Origin: UBA4416 sp036676295
GTDB lineage: Bacteria > Bacteroidota > Bacteroidia > B-17B0 > Aurantibacillaceae
Assembly: GCA_036676295.1 (NCBI GenBank)
Contig: JAKFDE010000016.1
Span: forward strand, 434,001 to 498,000
Direction: 5' to 3'
Length of the DNA: 64,000 nt
The translations under genes and the position numbers were made by a program. This document shows, piece by piece, positions 35,435 to 43,332 of this stretch; the first letter of the stretch is position 1; each line of letters opens with the position of its first letter. Under the pieces are notes generated by a model. That model ran no database searches and was not told where the DNA came from. It was given only the letters and a program-made list of their open reading frames with translations.

Positions 35435-35680
35435 ATGAAAAAGATTATTTTATTAGCCGGTGTGTTGTTAGCAGTTGGCACAACTGTAACATCATGTAAA
35501 AAAGATTACAAATGTCAATGTTCAAAAACTTACACAAGCGGCAGTGGCAGTTCAACAAACGACTACTCTGTGTATACTTATAAAGACACAAGAGACAGAG
35601 CTGAAAGCAGATGTAATGCCAATACAGATTCAGGAACTGATGTTTGGGGCGATTACAGCATTAATTGTCAAATTCAATAA
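35435..35680 (+). CDS. Small cysteine-containing lipoprotein
   Basis: 81 residues. A signal peptide ends in a lipobox (TVTSC), with lipid-modified Cys21 followed by KK. The mature part has four further cysteines (KCQCS, SRCNAN, INCQIQ) that could form two disulfides, and a Ser/Thr/Tyr-rich middle. No known domain was recognised. A terminator follows at 35767. Confidence 0.78.
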   Translation: MKKIILLAGVLLAVGTTVTSCKKDYKCQCSKTYTSGSGSSTNDYSVYTYKDTRDRAESRCNANTDSGTDVWGDYSINCQIQ

Positions 35681-35766
35681 TGTTAAGCATTTGTTTAATT
35701 GTAAAGGGCAATTAAATAGATCTGAGTAGAGCAAATGGTTGCAAAACCAAATGAACTACGAGGTAT

Positions 35767-35800
35767 AAAAACAGGATAAGGAAACTTGTCCTGTTTTTTT
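35767..35800 (+). terminator. Rho-independent terminator
   Basis: ACAGGATAAG and CTTGTCCTGT pair (one G-T pair) around a GAAA tetraloop, with an A-run before and a T-run after. It ends the small lipoprotein transcript. Confidence 0.85.
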
Positions 35801-35875
35801 ATTTTAAACACTAAGATAAAATGAATTTAAGATCTTAATGTTCCAAGGGGCAACATCAAGATCATTGAGCATTTA

Positions 35876-37735
35876 TTATTTAATGATCAGCTTTTGGCTA
35901 TACAATAAATTATTTGACGATGCCGTAACAATATAAGTGCCTGCTGCTAATTTTTGCTCAAGGTCTATTCCTATTATTTTTGAATCCTCGGCAACAAGCA
36001 TCACTTTTGAAAAATATTCTTTTCCGGAAATATCTCTTAACACAACTAACACTTCTTTATTTTCAAGACTTTTTAAATTGATCGTAAATTTTCCGCCGTC
36101 AGCAGGATTAGGATAAATGCTAATATTGTCATCAGCAATTATATAATTAACGGCTACAATTTTTGAATAGCTGTTGGCGCCCGAAAAATCAGTTTGCATT
36201 AAACGGTAATAAGAAATGCCTTCATATGGTGAAAAATCTGTTTCGCTATAATTGATCATAAAATTACTGTTTCCTGCTCCATCAGTAATAACAAGCTTCT
36301 CAAAAGTTATTCCGTCTTTGGAACGTTCCAATGTAAAATAATCATTATTTAATTCGGAAGCCGTTGTCCAATAGGCATCAACGTTATTTCCATTTTTAAT
36401 CGCATTAAAACTGAGTAGCTCAATTGGTAAAACACCACTTCCAAAAACACCCGCATTATTTGGTCCACCACCGGATTGTGCATAAGTACTGGCAGGTGTA
36501 TTGTTTGCTCCGCCGGTACCGTAAGTTGTATTTATGGTAGCATTAGTATTTGGCATATTTTGCGGAAACAATAAAACACCTTGACCACCACCACCACCAC
36601 CACCGTGGCTGGCACCGTCATTCACACTACCTCCGCTGCCACCATTTGAAGTGATACTTAACGGACAAGTTGGATTTAAAGTATAACTTATTGCATCCAC
36701 TAATACGCTACCACCGGCACCGCCGCCGCCACCGCCGTCATTTCCGCTATTGGCAGCTGAACCACCATTTGCTGAAATTCTAATAGCGCTTGAACAAATT
36801 GTACTTGTTACAATCGCATTAGCTTTAACGATGATAATCCCACCCCCATTTCCGCCGGGCGAAGACACATTATTGTTTTGCTGGCCTCCGCCACCGCCGC
36901 CACCCATGTAAAATCTATTTAAGTTGATGTTTGTTTGTAATGCAACACCGCCAAGTCCGCCGGCACTTACACCACATCCCCATCCTTGTCCGCCTTCACC
37001 ACCGGCTGAAAAATTGCCGCCACCACCGCCACCGGCATTGTGTTCATTACCGCCACCGCCGCCATTGATGATTTTAGCTCGCCCGTTTAGATGTGTGGCG
37101 TCCGATGTTTTGTATATGCTTTCGCCTTTGTAAGCCTGAACAGTAGAATTGGTTTTATATAAACCGGGCTGGCAAACCCCTCCTGCAGCAGCAGAGATCG
37201 CACCACCTCTAAATCCAACAGCATCGGCAATAACACTGTGATTAAGAGTTAAAATATTGTTTACTTCAATAGCAATAACTCCTCCGATGTTTCCATTCCA
37301 GGGCAAAGCAGTGATATTTGAAGTAGTTGTGTAATTATTCCCTAAGTTTCGGAATGTAATGACCTGAAGAGAAGAATTTGAATTAGCATTAAATGACAGG
37401 CTAAGTGGAGAAACCAATGTTATAACATTAGGATTGGTTGTAGATGGACTAACACTTGCTATAATACCAATTTCAAAAGCGCCGGCCATGTTAATAGAAG
37501 CCAGATTTCCAAAACTTGCATTATTTGCTGTATTGGCACCAATCACATCATCCTGCATCTGCATAACAATGACCTTTTCGCCCGGATTAAAACTATGATT
37601 GACGGTATTTACGTTGTTTACGGCCAATACATTGCCGCTTGTAATACTATTTACTTTAGCATAAGCATTCAAAACCGATTGCGATCGGGAACAAAAAACA
37701 ACTAAAGTAAAAGCAATAGTAATTATACACTTCAT
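35876..37735 (-). CDS. Glycine-rich T9SS-secreted surface protein
   Basis: 619 residues from the ATG at 37735; a perfect AGGAGG lies just upstream, rare in this genome. A signal peptide (MKCIITIAFTLVVFCSRSQS) leads to a beta-rich domain (NPGEKVIVMQMQDDVIGANT, about 45-170). A glycine-rich region (about 190-440) follows with many GGGG runs coded by CCA/CCG repeats on the plus strand. Next come a fibronectin-like module (LNNDYFTLERSKDGITFEKL) and a T9SS type A domain with the classical SIYPNPADGGKFTINL and GTYIVTASSN. Probably exported to the cell surface. Closest relative in the window is 34100-34888. Confidence 0.9.
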   Translation of the reverse strand: MKCIITIAFTLVVFCSRSQSVLNAYAKVNSITSGNVLAVNNVNTVNHSFNPGEKVIVMQMQDDVIGANTANNASFGNLASINMAGAFEIGIIASVSPSTTNPNVITLVSPLSLSFNANSNSSLQVITFRNLGNNYTTTSNITALPWNGNIGGVIAIEVNNILTLNHSVIADAVGFRGGAISAAAGGVCQPGLYKTNSTVQAYKGESIYKTSDATHLNGRAKIINGGGGGNEHNAGGGGGGNFSAGGEGGQGWGCGVSAGGLGGVALQTNINLNRFYMGGGGGGGQQNNNVSSPGGNGGGIIIVKANAIVTSTICSSAIRISANGGSAANSGNDGGGGGGAGGSVLVDAISYTLNPTCPLSITSNGGSGGSVNDGASHGGGGGGGQGVLLFPQNMPNTNATINTTYGTGGANNTPASTYAQSGGGPNNAGVFGSGVLPIELLSFNAIKNGNNVDAYWTTASELNNDYFTLERSKDGITFEKLVITDGAGNSNFMINYSETDFSPYEGISYYRLMQTDFSGANSYSKIVAVNYIIADDNISIYPNPADGGKFTINLKSLENKEVLVVLRDISGKEYFSKVMLVAEDSKIIGIDLEQKLAAGTYIVTASSNNLLYSQKLIIK

Positions 37736-37818
37736 AAAGCCTCCTTTTACCAATTATACTTCCATATATCAATAAAGTTGCTTTATTTCGACAGATACAT
37801 TCTTAAGAACGAGGAAAG

Positions 37819-38784
37819 TTACTTTTTCCAGCGTTTTAAACTCCACTGAATATGTTGCGTATCATTTAAATAGGTCCAGGTTACCAATCTGCTTATCTTA
37901 TTGCCCTGAGTCATTGTAATGGTTTTGATCGAAAAAGCCCCTGCTTTTTTTAAGGCAGCATACACCGCATTTAAATGATCACTTTTTGATACCAAGGTTG
38001 TAAACCACAAACTACTTTCTTTCAGTTGAGCACTTTCTTCAGCCATTCTGGTAATAAATCCTACTTCGCCACCCTTACACCACAACTCGTTACTTTGACC
38101 ACCAAAATTTAAAACAGGTTTTACGGTTTTTTTATACCCTAAGTTTTTCCATTTTTTTTCGGTTCCCATTTGTGCTTCTTCGGCCGATGAATGAAAAGGA
38201 GGGTTACACATGGTAATATCAACAATTTCATCAGGTTTTATAATTCCTTTAAATATGTTCGATGAGTTGGCTTGATACCTACAGTCAATTGCTGAAGACA
38301 GATCATTGGACTTAACAATTTGCGTGGCTACTTTAATAGCAACGGGATCGCTATCGCTGCCAATAAAATTCCAACCGTATTCTTTATGACCTATTAAAGG
38401 ATAAATACAATTAGCTCCTACTCCAATATCTATTACGGTAACTGATTTACCTGTAGGAATAACACCACCATTACTTGATGCTAAAACATCTGCAATGTTA
38501 TGAATGTAATCAGCTCTACCGGGAATAGGAGGACACAAATAATTTTTAGGGATGTCCCAATTGACAACACCATAAAACTGTTCCAACAGAGCCTGATTTA
38601 ATAGTTTAACCGCCACGGCGTTTGTAAAATCAATGGTTTCTGATTTGAATTTATTGATAAAAACATACGGTTTTAGATCAGGGCATATCTGTGTTAATCG
38701 TCTGAAATCATAACGTCCACGGTGTTTGTTTCGGGGGTGCAAGCCGCTGTTCTCGTCAGAAGCAGTATTTGGTTTTGTATTCAA
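37819..38784 (-). CDS. rlmF: 23S rRNA (adenine-1618-N6)-methyltransferase
   Basis: 321 residues. It has the RlmF opening LHPRNKHRGRYDF, NYLCPPIPGRADYIHNIADV, an S-adenosylmethionine loop (VIDIGVGANCIYPLIG) and the catalytic MCNPPFHSS motif of N6-adenine methyltransferases. RlmF methylates A1618 of 23S rRNA during ribosome assembly. The only workable start is TTG at 38784, because the conserved region begins soon after. It is divergent from pepD. Confidence 0.94.
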   Translation of the reverse strand: MNTKPNTASDENSGLHPRNKHRGRYDFRRLTQICPDLKPYVFINKFKSETIDFTNAVAVKLLNQALLEQFYGVVNWDIPKNYLCPPIPGRADYIHNIADVLASSNGGVIPTGKSVTVIDIGVGANCIYPLIGHKEYGWNFIGSDSDPVAIKVATQIVKSNDLSSAIDCRYQANSSNIFKGIIKPDEIVDITMCNPPFHSSAEEAQMGTEKKWKNLGYKKTVKPVLNFGGQSNELWCKGGEVGFITRMAEESAQLKESSLWFTTLVSKSDHLNAVYAALKKAGAFSIKTITMTQGNKISRLVTWTYLNDTQHIQWSLKRWKK

Positions 38785-38915
38785 CTTTAAAAAATTTAAT
38801 CACGAAAGTAGTAAAGATTTATGGGTTTGAAGAAATTAGTTAAAGAAGGGATTCTATGAGCAATTGATATAGAAATTTCATACCTTTATAGTCCAATTTT
38901 TTTAGCCTTAAAAAC

Positions 38916-40421
38916 ATGAGTCAAGCGATACGCCAATTAGAACCCAAAGCAATGTGGAACAATTTTGCCGATTTAAATGCGGTGCCACGTCCTTCTAAAA
39001 AAGAAGAACGTGTTATTCAATTTGTAAAGGCATTTGGTGAAAAATTAAGCCTACCAACTTATGTAGATGAAGTTGGAAATGTGATCATTAAAAAACCAGC
39101 TACCAAAGGCATGGAAGATAAAGTAACCGTTGTGTTACAAAGTCATTTGGATATGGTACATCAAAAAAATGCAGCCACTCAATTTGATTTTAATACTCAG
39201 GGTATTGAAATGTTAATAGACGGCGATTGGGTAAAAGCTAATGGCACAACTTTAGGTGCTGATAACGGCATTGGCGTTGCTTCTATCATGGCGTTATTAG
39301 AGTCTACAGACATTCCTCATCCTGCATTGGAAGCGTTATTTACCATTGATGAAGAAACCGGAATGACCGGCGCATTAGAATTAAAAGGCGGTTTATTAAG
39401 CGGCGAGATCATGTTGAACTTAGATACTGAAGATGATACTGAATTAACCATTGGTTGTGCGGGTGGTGTAGACATTACTGCTTCTGGCACTTATACTCTT
39501 GAGGCATCAAAAAGTAAATCGGCTTTTTCTTTAGCTATTAAAGGATTAACCGGTGGACATTCCGGAATGGATATTCACAAAGGCAGAGGTAATGCCAATA
39601 AATTAATGAATCGTTTATTACTTTCTTTAAGTAATGATCTGAAAATTGAAATTGCTTCTGTTGATGGAGGGAGTTTACGTAATGCGATTCCTCGCGAATC
39701 GGTTGCTGTAATAACAGTAGCAGATGCCAATAAAGATGCTCTTAAAAAAATGGTAGCGAACTATTTTACTATTTTAAAAGAAGAATATTGTACAACCGAC
39801 CCTAAATTAATTGTAACTGTTGAAGAAACAGAAACACCAAAACAAGTATTAAATAAAGATTTTCAAAATAAATTATTACGTAGTATATATGCTTGTCCTA
39901 ATGGTATTTACCGCATGAGTCCTGATATTGCAGGTTTAGTACAAACATCAAATAATATTGCACGTGTTATTGTAAAAGATGGTACGTATCAAATACAATG
40001 TTTAACTCGTAGCTCCGTTGATTCTGAAAAAATGGATCTGCAATTAGCAATCACTTCTACATTTGAATTAATGGGTGCTGAATTAAAATATGGCGGTTCT
40101 TATCCTGGTTGGGCTCCAAAGCCATCATCAGACATCGTGAAATTAATGAGCGACTTGTATGTAGAACGTTATAATTCATCCGCTAATGTAAGTGCTTGTC
40201 ATGCCGGATTAGAGTGTGGTATTTTAGGAACAAACTATCCTGATATGCAAATGATCTCTTTTGGCCCAAACATTACCGGAGCGCATTCACCTGATGAAAA
40301 AGTACAAATTTCTTCAGTACAAAAATACTGGGGCTTTTTATTGGAAACCTTAAAACGTATTCCAACTAAAAAAGATAAAAGCCTATTAACTGCAAAACAT
40401 GAAAGTGCTTCAGCAATTTAA
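38916..40421 (+). CDS. pepD: Aminoacyl-histidine dipeptidase, M20 family (PepD-like)
   Basis: 501 residues of the M20C peptidase family. Metal and catalytic residues are visible: His77 and Asp79 (QSHLDMVH), Asp116 (LGADNGIGVA), Glu146-Glu147 (DEETGMTGA) and a late His in GPNITGAHSPDE. The dimerisation lid is the GLTGGHSGMDIHKGRGNANK region. It hydrolyses Xaa-His and other dipeptides in the cytoplasm. The LRR-kinase gene starts 23 bases before its stop, so they share one transcript. Confidence 0.95.
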   Translation: MSQAIRQLEPKAMWNNFADLNAVPRPSKKEERVIQFVKAFGEKLSLPTYVDEVGNVIIKKPATKGMEDKVTVVLQSHLDMVHQKNAATQFDFNTQGIEMLIDGDWVKANGTTLGADNGIGVASIMALLESTDIPHPALEALFTIDEETGMTGALELKGGLLSGEIMLNLDTEDDTELTIGCAGGVDITASGTYTLEASKSKSAFSLAIKGLTGGHSGMDIHKGRGNANKLMNRLLLSLSNDLKIEIASVDGGSLRNAIPRESVAVITVADANKDALKKMVANYFTILKEEYCTTDPKLIVTVEETETPKQVLNKDFQNKLLRSIYACPNGIYRMSPDIAGLVQTSNNIARVIVKDGTYQIQCLTRSSVDSEKMDLQLAITSTFELMGAELKYGGSYPGWAPKPSSDIVKLMSDLYVERYNSSANVSACHAGLECGILGTNYPDMQMISFGPNITGAHSPDEKVQISSVQKYWGFLLETLKRIPTKKDKSLLTAKHESASAI

Positions 40422-41697
40422 ATCACGTGAGCTAAAAGGTTCTACCAAATTTAAATTAGCAGCCGGTTTAACCGAATTTCCACGTGAATTATTTGACTTA
40501 GCGGAAACGCTTGAAATCCTTGACCTTTCAGGCAATTCTTTATCTTCTTTACCGGATGATTTTAACAGATTTCAAAAACTGAAAATTGTTTTTTTTGCAG
40601 ATAATCAATTTACAGAGTTTCCGAAAATTTTATCTCAATGTCCGCAATTAGAAATGATTGGCTTTAAATCCAATTGCATTTCTAAAATTGAAGAGGGATC
40701 TTTTCCCAAACAAACTCGTTGGTTAATTTTAACCAATAATCAAATTAAAGAACTTCCAAAATCGATTGGGAATTGTTACCGTTTACAAAAATGCGCCTTA
40801 GCCGGCAATCAATTAACCTCACTTCCCATAGAAATGGCTAATTGCAAAAACCTTGAACTGTTAAGGGTTTCAGCCAATCAATTAAGTGAATTTCCAAATT
40901 GGTTATTACACTTACCCAAACTTTCGTGGTTAGCCGTTTCAGGAAACACATTTAATAAAAATCACACTGTTCACAATTCTTTACCAAAAATAAATTGGAA
41001 CAATTTAGAATTAAAAGAAGTTTTAGGAGAAGGTGCTTCTGGGATCATTTCAAAAGCTGTTTATAATACAACTCAAGAAATAGCAGTTAAAGTATTTAAA
41101 GGAGAAGTAACCAGCGATGGTTTACCACACGATGAAATGAGTGCTTGTATTGAAGCCGCAGAGCATGAACATTTGGTAAAATTAATTGGGCAAATTAATT
41201 ATCATCCTGAAAATAAAGAAGGTTTAGTATTAGAACTAATTCCTAAAGATTATAAAAACTTAGGAATGCCTCCTAGCTTTATAACTTGTACCAGAGATAC
41301 ATTTCATGACGAAACCAGTTTTTCATTGGAACAAATAAAAAGTATTGCTATAGGTATCTCTTCTGCCATGGAACATTTACATGCTAATGGTGTGATGCAT
41401 GGCGATCTGTATGCTCATAATATTTTGATCAATGATAAGGCGCATGCTTTATTAGGTGATTTTGGAGCAGCCACTGTTTATGATACGAATTCAGCAATTG
41501 CTCCAATGCTTGAAAAAATAGACGTAAGAGCTTTTGGCTGTCTACTCGAAGATCTCTTAGATCATATCATACCTGAAGAATTAAAAAACGAAACATATAA
41601 TTCTCTTTATCAATTAAAAGAAAACTGTATGCTTGGTGAGAATTTGAATCGCCCTGATTTTGAAACAATTTCCTCTCAGCTTACACAACTATCTTAA
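40399..41697 (+). CDS. Leucine-rich-repeat protein kinase
   Basis: 432 residues. Residues about 20-195 form roughly seven leucine-rich repeats (LEILDLSGNSLSSLPDDF, WLILTNNQIKELPKSIGN, KCALAGNQLTSLPIEM). A protein-kinase domain follows: G-loop LGEGASGII (about 209-217), Lys231 (AVKVF), catalytic HGDLYAHNIL (Asp336, Asn341; HGD instead of HRD) and DFG (354-356). It is cytoplasmic, with no signal peptide or membrane helix. Bacterial LRR-kinases of this soluble type have no known substrate. It sits between pepD and a thioesterase gene (two-base gap), upstream of sigZ. Confidence 0.92.
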   Translation: MKVLQQFKSRELKGSTKFKLAAGLTEFPRELFDLAETLEILDLSGNSLSSLPDDFNRFQKLKIVFFADNQFTEFPKILSQCPQLEMIGFKSNCISKIEEGSFPKQTRWLILTNNQIKELPKSIGNCYRLQKCALAGNQLTSLPIEMANCKNLELLRVSANQLSEFPNWLLHLPKLSWLAVSGNTFNKNHTVHNSLPKINWNNLELKEVLGEGASGIISKAVYNTTQEIAVKVFKGEVTSDGLPHDEMSACIEAAEHEHLVKLIGQINYHPENKEGLVLELIPKDYKNLGMPPSFITCTRDTFHDETSFSLEQIKSIAIGISSAMEHLHANGVMHGDLYAHNILINDKAHALLGDFGAATVYDTNSAIAPMLEKIDVRAFGCLLEDLLDHIIPEELKNETYNSLYQLKENCMLGENLNRPDFETISSQLTQLS

Positions 41698-41699
41698 AT

Positions 41700-42119
41700 A
41701 TGGATATTACAGAAATTCCCTTCAATAAATTCTTAGGAATTTCTCTGGCAAGTAACAAAGATTATTTATTGCAATTAGATGCCAAACCGGAATACACTAA
41801 TCATTTAGGAACTGTTCATGCGGCAGCACTATTTACATTAGCCGAAGGCAGTGGTGGTCAATTTTTATTAAATAGCTTTCCAATTCAAGCTGATCTGGTA
41901 ATTCCTGTTGTACGAAAAGTAGAAGTGATTTATAAAAAACCTGCAACTGGTATCATTGTTTCAAAAGCGAGTTTTAAGGATAATACCCTTGAAAAAGTGC
42001 AAGAAGAATTAAATATCAGGAAACGAACTTCCTTAATTACAACAGTAGAACTATTTGATGTTGAAAATAATAAGGTATTTATAGCGAACTTTGAATGGTT
42101 TGTTACCGTAAAAGAATAA
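41700..42119 (+). CDS. Hotdog-fold thioesterase (PaaI/DUF4442-like)
   Basis: 139 residues of the hotdog fold. The motif YTNHLGTVHAAALFTLAEGS-GG contains the conserved HLGTVHAAAL helix with a catalytic acidic residue (Glu in LAEGS). The rest (VIPVVRKVEVIYKKPATG) fits PaaI/DUF4442 proteins that hydrolyse acyl-CoA or acyl-ACP. The substrate is unknown. It starts two bases after the kinase gene. Confidence 0.85.
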   Translation: MDITEIPFNKFLGISLASNKDYLLQLDAKPEYTNHLGTVHAAALFTLAEGSGGQFLLNSFPIQADLVIPVVRKVEVIYKKPATGIIVSKASFKDNTLEKVQEELNIRKRTSLITTVELFDVENNKVFIANFEWFVTVKE

Positions 42120-42143
42120 AAATAAAACTTGAAAAAGATAAAA

Positions 42144-42171
42144 TTTTGCGTCTTTTTCAAATTCGATCGTC
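42144..42171 (+). promoter_or_regulatory. Predicted SigZ-type promoter of sigZ
   Basis: TTTTGCGTCTTTTT (42144-42157), nine bases, then TCGTC (42167-42171). The same bipartite motif recurs at 42725-42752 before the metallothionein-like gene. CGTC is a common -10 core of ECF sigma promoters. The ATG lies eight bases after the motif, so the message would be nearly leaderless. It is quite different from the TAnnTTTG housekeeping promoter. Confidence 0.65.
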
Positions 42172-42179
42172 ATTACAAC

Positions 42180-42722
42180 ATGAACGCAACCACCACACAT
42201 ATTTGGGAAGAATTCCATACGCAGCTTTTTAATTTTATTAAAAAACGTGTAAAAGATAATGATGCCTCCAAAGACATCTTACAGGACGTATTTGTAAAAA
42301 TTCATTTGAAACTCAATACCCTTACCAATGAAGATAAACTCAGCAGCTGGGTTTACCAGATCACACGTCGCAGTATTTTAGATCATTATAAAAAACAAAA
42401 AATACAAACTGATATTCCTGAAAGTTTAGCAGAGATACAGGAAGAAAAAACCTATAATGCTGAAATGGTAAATTGTTTAACACCCATGATCGAGCAATTA
42501 TCGGGTGATTTTAAAGAAGCCATTATGCAAACCGAATTGGGAAACTTGTCGCAAAAGGATTACGCGGAAAAACTAGGAATTTCCTATTCAGGTGCCAAAT
42601 CAAGGGTACAAAGAGCCAGGCAACAATTAAACACTCTTTTTCACGAATGCTGCACGATCGAATCCGATAAATATGGAAACGTGATAGAGCATGATTGCAA
42701 TAAAGATTGCGGATGTAATTAA
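42180..42722 (+). CDS. sigZ: ECF-like RNA polymerase sigma factor SigZ with a cysteine tail
   Basis: 180 residues from the ATG at 42180; a TTG at 42129 would run through the predicted promoter. Region 2 is at about 14-75 (DILQDVFVKIHLKL, LSSWVYQITRRSILDHYK) and region 4 at about 105-155 (LSQKDYAEKLGISYSGAKSR-VQRARQQL). The C-terminal extension carries Cys157-Cys158, YGNV, then Cys173, Cys177 and Cys179 (HDCNKDCGC), a probable metal- or redox-sensing site. SigZ-family factors often end in CC...YGN. No anti-sigma gene is adjacent, so the tail may replace one. Regulation by metal is inferred. Confidence 0.9.
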   Translation: MNATTTHIWEEFHTQLFNFIKKRVKDNDASKDILQDVFVKIHLKLNTLTNEDKLSSWVYQITRRSILDHYKKQKIQTDIPESLAEIQEEKTYNAEMVNCLTPMIEQLSGDFKEAIMQTELGNLSQKDYAEKLGISYSGAKSRVQRARQQLNTLFHECCTIESDKYGNVIEHDCNKDCGCN

Positions 42723-42724
42723 TT

Positions 42725-42752
42725 TTTTGCGTCTTTTTATGAGATGCTCGTC
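42725..42752 (+). promoter_or_regulatory. Predicted SigZ-type promoter of the cysteine-rich gene
   Basis: TTTTGCGTCTTTTT (42725-42738), nine bases, then TCGTC (42748-42752). It begins two bases after the sigZ stop codon and 43 bases before the ATG of the metallothionein-like gene ends the leader. It is identical in both blocks and in spacing to the motif before sigZ. Confidence 0.7.
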
Positions 42753-42794
42753 TTTAGGTTGTAAGTAAACTATATAATCTTAAAAAACGAAATC

Positions 42795-43025
42795 ATGAAA
42801 AATCAAAATGCAAAATGCACCGATCAAAACTGTGGATGTAACACTAGTAACTCTAGCGAAAAAAATGTTACAGAAAACAAATCAAATACATGTAACTGTA
42901 GCTGTAATTGCGGCAAGGATGGAAACTCATCTTGTAACTGCAATTGTAATTGTCAATGTGGCGAAAATTGCGAATGTGTTACAGAATGTACTTGCGCATG
43001 TAACTGCGAAGAATGTACCTGTTAA
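42795..43025 (+). CDS. Metallothionein-like cysteine-rich protein
   Basis: 76 residues with 20 cysteines (26 percent), mostly as CxC repeats (CNCSCNCG, CNCNCNCQCGENCECV, CTCACNCEEC). The rest is Asn, Ser, Lys and Glu; there are almost no aromatic residues and no signal peptide, so it should be a cytosolic metal or thiolate buffer. Its first residues (CTDQNCGCN) resemble the tail of SigZ (CNKDCGCN). It follows sigZ after 72 bases, has its own copy of the sigZ promoter motif and ends in a strong terminator. It matches no classic metallothionein family by eye; metal identity is unknown. Confidence 0.85.
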   Translation: MKNQNAKCTDQNCGCNTSNSSEKNVTENKSNTCNCSCNCGKDGNSSCNCNCNCQCGENCECVTECTCACNCEECTC

Positions 43026-43029
43026 ATAA

Positions 43030-43057
43030 AAAAGGTCCGCTATATAGCGGACCTTTT
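43030..43057. terminator. Bidirectional terminator
   Basis: AAAAGGTCCGCTA and TAGCGGACCTTTT form a 13-bp stem with a TA centre. It serves the cysteine-rich gene and the convergent PhnA-domain gene, whose stop codon begins three bases after it. Confidence 0.92.
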
Positions 43058-43059
43058 CA

Positions 43060-43269
43060 TTATATCTTTTTCAAAAATTCTGTTCTTAAAACAATTGCAC
43101 TACCATTAATTCGGCAATCTACTTCGTCAGGATCTTCTGTTAATTTGATTTTTTTTACTGTTGTTCCTCTTTTTAAAACCTGAGATGAACCCTTTAATTT
43201 TAGATCTTTGATCAACGTTACTGTATCTCCATCATTTAAAATAACGCCATTACTGTCTTTTGCTTCCAT
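43060..43269 (-). CDS. PhnA/YjdM C-terminal domain protein
   Basis: 69 residues with the PhnA-domain signature DSNGVILNDGDTVTLIKDLK-LKGSS, TVKKIKL, then CRINGSAIVLRTEFLKK. Full-length YjdM has an N-terminal zinc ribbon that is absent here, leaving only the SH3-like domain. Despite the name there is no evidence for phosphonate degradation. It is convergent with the metallothionein-like gene and shares its terminator. Confidence 0.87.
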   Translation of the reverse strand: MEAKDSNGVILNDGDTVTLIKDLKLKGSSQVLKRGTTVKKIKLTEDPDEVDCRINGSAIVLRTEFLKKI

Positions 43270-43332
43270 AATCTGTTTGTGTTAATAATCCACAAATTTA
43301 AGGAAATAAATCATTTACGCAATTGCCTTAAA

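Noticed and set aside
36924..37133. Proline-rich 69-residue ORF on the plus strand
   Set aside because: It is the antisense shadow of the GGGG-coding repeats of the T9SS protein on the minus strand.
42808..43029. Second plus-strand ORF overlapping the metallothionein-like gene
   Set aside because: It is the same repetitive sequence read in another frame (Val/Ala/Asn-rich). The CxC frame has the better start, the promoter motif and the sigZ tail similarity.
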